Both the position numbers and the translations under genes were made by a program. DNA of 64,000 nt from Phytopseudomonas seleniipraecipitans (GTDB lineage Bacteria; Pseudomonadota; Gammaproteobacteria; Pseudomonadales; Pseudomonadaceae). The notes beneath the pieces were generated by a model. The model saw nothing but the letters and a program-made list of their open reading frames with translations, had not been told where the DNA came from and did no database searches. This document shows, piece after piece, positions 61,942 to 64,000 of the stretch. Position 1 is the stretch's first letter. Every line of letters starts with the position of its first letter. The DNA lies in contig NZ_FNBM01000002.1 of NCBI RefSeq assembly GCF_900102335.1, forward strand, positions 434,001-498,000. Direction: 5' to 3'.

Positions 61942-62825
61942 GGGGTGGCGGCAGGAAGCGGCGTGCGGCTGGGGTAGAAGGCGGCGGACAGTGCGGCGAG
62001 CCCAGCCGGAACACGCGGGCCGAGACCGCCGACCAGCAAGGTCGGGTCGATCGCCACCAGGCGCCCTTCCCGCCCGGCCTTCGTCGATGCCAGCGCCGGG
62101 TTATGCTTGAGCAGCGCCTGCTTGGCTTCGTCACCACTGAGACGGCGGTCGGCAAAAATCACCACCTCGGGGTCCAGTGCCAGCAGCGCCTCGGTGGACA
62201 ACGCTTTGTAGCCATCGTGGGTGGTCAGGTTCCTGCCACCGGCACGCTCGATCATCCACGCCGCAGCGGTGTCCTGCCCGCCGGCCATCGGGCTGCTGCC
62301 CGCGTGCCCGAGCAACAACAGCACGGTTGGCGCCTCAATCTCGGCCTTGGCTTTGGCGACCCAGTCAGCCTGCTCGCCGAGTTGAGCCTGGTAAGCAGTG
62401 AAGACGCGCTCGGCACGCGCCTGGTCGCCAAGCAGTGCGCCGATACGCTGCAGGTTGCCCTGCAGCACCTGCAGATCAGCGTCCGCCGAGAGGGCTTCGA
62501 CCTTGACGCCAGCGGCCGCCAATTGCGCCAGCACGGGCGGCGGGCCCATCTCCTCGGTGCCAAGCAGCACATCGGGGTTCAGGGCCAGGATGCCTTCCGC
62601 GGCCAACTGGCGCTGATAGCCCACGCTCGGCAGTTTCTGCAGGGCGGCGGGGTGCTGACTGGTGGTGTCGACGCCGACCAGCTTGCTCTCACCGCCCAAC
62701 GCGACCACCCATTCGCTGAGTGATCCGCCCGCGCTGACCCAGCGCTGGGGCAGGTTCTCGGCGCTCGCCACCAGCGGCGACAGCAGGCTGGCGAACAAGG
62801 CGAATACGGCGATGGGGCGGGTCAT
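61938..62825 (-). CDS. phuT: Periplasmic haem-binding protein
   Basis: PhuT shuttles haem from the outer-membrane receptor to PhuUV. The 295-residue precursor has a signal peptide (about 1-22, ending ASA) and the TroA-like fold. It also has the conserved haem-ligand tyrosine, Tyr70, in SVGYQRQLAAEG. Its start ATG ends at 62825, 96 bases after phuS; that gap shows no regulatory site. Confidence 0.95.
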   Translation of the reverse strand: MTRPIAVFALFASLLSPLVASAENLPQRWVSAGGSLSEWVVALGGESKLVGVDTTSQHPAALQKLPSVGYQRQLAAEGILALNPDVLLGTEEMGPPPVLAQLAAAGVKVEALSADADLQVLQGNLQRIGALLGDQARAERVFTAYQAQLGEQADWVAKAKAEIEAPTVLLLLGHAGSSPMAGGQDTAAAWMIERAGGRNLTTHDGYKALSTEALLALDPEVVIFADRRLSGDEAKQALLKHNPALASTKAGREGRLVAIDPTLLVGGLGPRVPAGLAALSAAFYPSRTPLPAATP

Positions 62826-62921
62826 GGATCAGGCTCCAGTTGGATCAGGAAAGTCTCAGGCAGGGCCAAGCGGCGATGGCCAGGGCTGCCAGTGTAGCCG
62901 CAGTCACGCCGACTGCGGCCC

Positions 62922-63983
62922 TCAGGCATTCAAAGCTGGCGTCTCTTCGGCCAGTCGACGCCAATCTTCGCGCTCCGGCACGCCGGGCTTGCGCGCGCCG
63001 AAGAGCTGCAGGATCAACTCGCCCTGGGCATCGAAAGCTTCCCAGCTGGTGATCACCCCGTCGCTGCTCGGCTTGCGCACCCGCCACAGCTCATGGATGT
63101 CGTGGGCCTTGAGGTGCAGGTTGAACTGTGGATCGAGCACGTTGAACCAGGTGTCCATCCAGCGCAAATTGCTCACTGGCCCGGTGTGGATTTGAATGCA
63201 GTGCCGGTTGCCGACAAACACCATGATCGGCACCTCGGTCGCCGCGGCCCGCTCGAAAAGCCCAGGCAAGGCATCGGGCGCCAGCGCCTCGGCCCACTCG
63301 CGACCCGCCAGGCGTAACGCCTGAGTACGCGTGGCACCATGGGTTTTGAGCAGCGCGAAGAAATGATGGGTGTCTTTGAGCGTTGACCAGCCGACACGCA
63401 GTGCGTCGGTATCGATTTGCTCATCCGCACGGCGCGGTGTCGGCTCGGCAAGGGGTATCAGCTCGAGCTCGGCGCTTTGCTGCTCGTCACGAAAGCGCTC
63501 GACCAGCGGCGCCCAGGCTGCCGACTCGCTCTGTTCGGTGAGGTACACCTTGTGCACTGCCACGCCCTGCTGATCGAACACCTGAACGCTACGCAGCACC
63601 CCGCGCGGCCCTGGTTCCTCGACGGCGAATACGCTGGCCCAGCCACCGAGAAACAGGCGCAGATCGATATCGGCGGACACCACCAGGCCTATCTGCCCGT
63701 TACCCGCCACTGTCACCTCGCGGTACACGCCCTTGCGCTCATGCACGCAGGATGCGTTGCGGGTCAGCGCCATCACCTGGCCGAGTTCGCCAAGCGCCGG
63801 CAACAGCGATGCCCACTCGGGGCGCAGGCGCACAGTATCGACCGCTAGCCGGCTGGCGGTCAGCTCAGCCTCGCTGACGCCCAGCTGCGCCGCCGCATCC
63901 CGAGCCCGCAGGTGCGGCTGCTTGGCACGCAAAATCTGCCACGAGGCGTACAGGCTGTTGCTGGCTGCGGCTTGCTCACTCAT
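62922..63983 (-). CDS. phuS: Cytoplasmic haem-trafficking protein PhuS (HemS family)
   Basis: PhuS receives haem and hands it to haem oxygenase. The 353-residue protein has the two-fold HemS repeat: ALTRNASCVHERKGVY in the N half and VFVGNRHCIQIHTGPV in the C half. The histidine pair THHFFALLKTHG (206-207 and 215) lies where the P. aeruginosa protein holds its haem ligands. It is first of the minus-strand run, and only 17 bases upstream are visible, so the receptor phuR and any Fur box are beyond the window. Confidence 0.95.
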   Translation of the reverse strand: MSEQAAASNSLYASWQILRAKQPHLRARDAAAQLGVSEAELTASRLAVDTVRLRPEWASLLPALGELGQVMALTRNASCVHERKGVYREVTVAGNGQIGLVVSADIDLRLFLGGWASVFAVEEPGPRGVLRSVQVFDQQGVAVHKVYLTEQSESAAWAPLVERFRDEQQSAELELIPLAEPTPRRADEQIDTDALRVGWSTLKDTHHFFALLKTHGATRTQALRLAGREWAEALAPDALPGLFERAAATEVPIMVFVGNRHCIQIHTGPVSNLRWMDTWFNVLDPQFNLHLKAHDIHELWRVRKPSSDGVITSWEAFDAQGELILQLFGARKPGVPEREDWRRLAEETPALNA

Positions 63984-64000
63984 TGCTTCAACTCCTATGA

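Overview
The window is a GC-rich chromosomal segment from a Pseudomonas. The evidence is the gene order nusA-rimP-tRNA-secG-tpiA-glmM-folP-ftsH-rlmE / yhbY / greA-carB-carA-dapB-dnaJ-dnaK-grpE / recN / fur / bamE / rnfH-ratA / smpB / lldR / lldPD, the mrdA-rodA-mltB-rlpA-dacC wall cluster, and a phu-type haem operon. Some details differ from P. aeruginosa as I remember it: carA and carB lie next to each other with no gene between them, an E. coli-type dld follows lldD, and lipA is turned relative to lipB. These suggest a species outside the aeruginosa group, perhaps the mendocina/alcaligenes/stutzeri side; that placement is inference. No rRNA, insertion sequence, phage or CRISPR array was seen. 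Almost every base is housekeeping or ordinary accessory gene.

1-29.3 kb: core information and stress genes. The minus-strand run from rlmE to nusA joins rRNA methylation, the FtsH protease, folate, cell-wall sugar and glycolytic genes, SecG, two tRNAs (Leu-GAG and initiator Met), RimP and NusA (cut by the window edge). The carAB-greA operon has a 324-base leader region that holds a perfect 16-bp-arm terminator and small reading frames just before carA, so it looks like an attenuator. dapB-dnaJ-dnaK-grpE follows, with sigma-32 promoters before grpE and dnaK. recN carries a LexA box. fur and bamE are divergent. The lactate block lldR / lldP-lldD-dld has a perfect palindromic operator.

29.3-33.7 kb: a junction zone. 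It has an unexplained GC-rich structured intergenic stretch, an Lrp-type regulator, rluE, a LysR/RidA divergent pair, and lipA, which is convergent with lipB across a palindromic repeat.

33.7-49.8 kb: lipB-ybeD-dacC-rlpA-mltB-rodA-mrdA-rlmH-rsfS-nadD-proA form one long minus-strand cell-wall, cofactor and ribosome cluster. Beyond it lie a DedA-PAP2 fusion, a LON-domain protein, lrgAB, and a striking lipoprotein made of eleven MORN repeats joined to a caspase-clan (C13-like) protease domain.

49.8-64 kb: accessory transport and metal genes. These are a citrate-type transporter, an SDR, ChaA, adenine deaminase, a DUF2946-PepSY-PCu(A)C metal cluster, a LysR regulator with a monooxygenase-like protein and a quinone-oxidoreductase-like protein, and the haem uptake operon phuSTUVW, whose receptor gene would lie just past the window end. 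Three intergenic palindromic repeats of at least two families are scattered through 33-60 kb, and a larger palindrome separates carA from carB.
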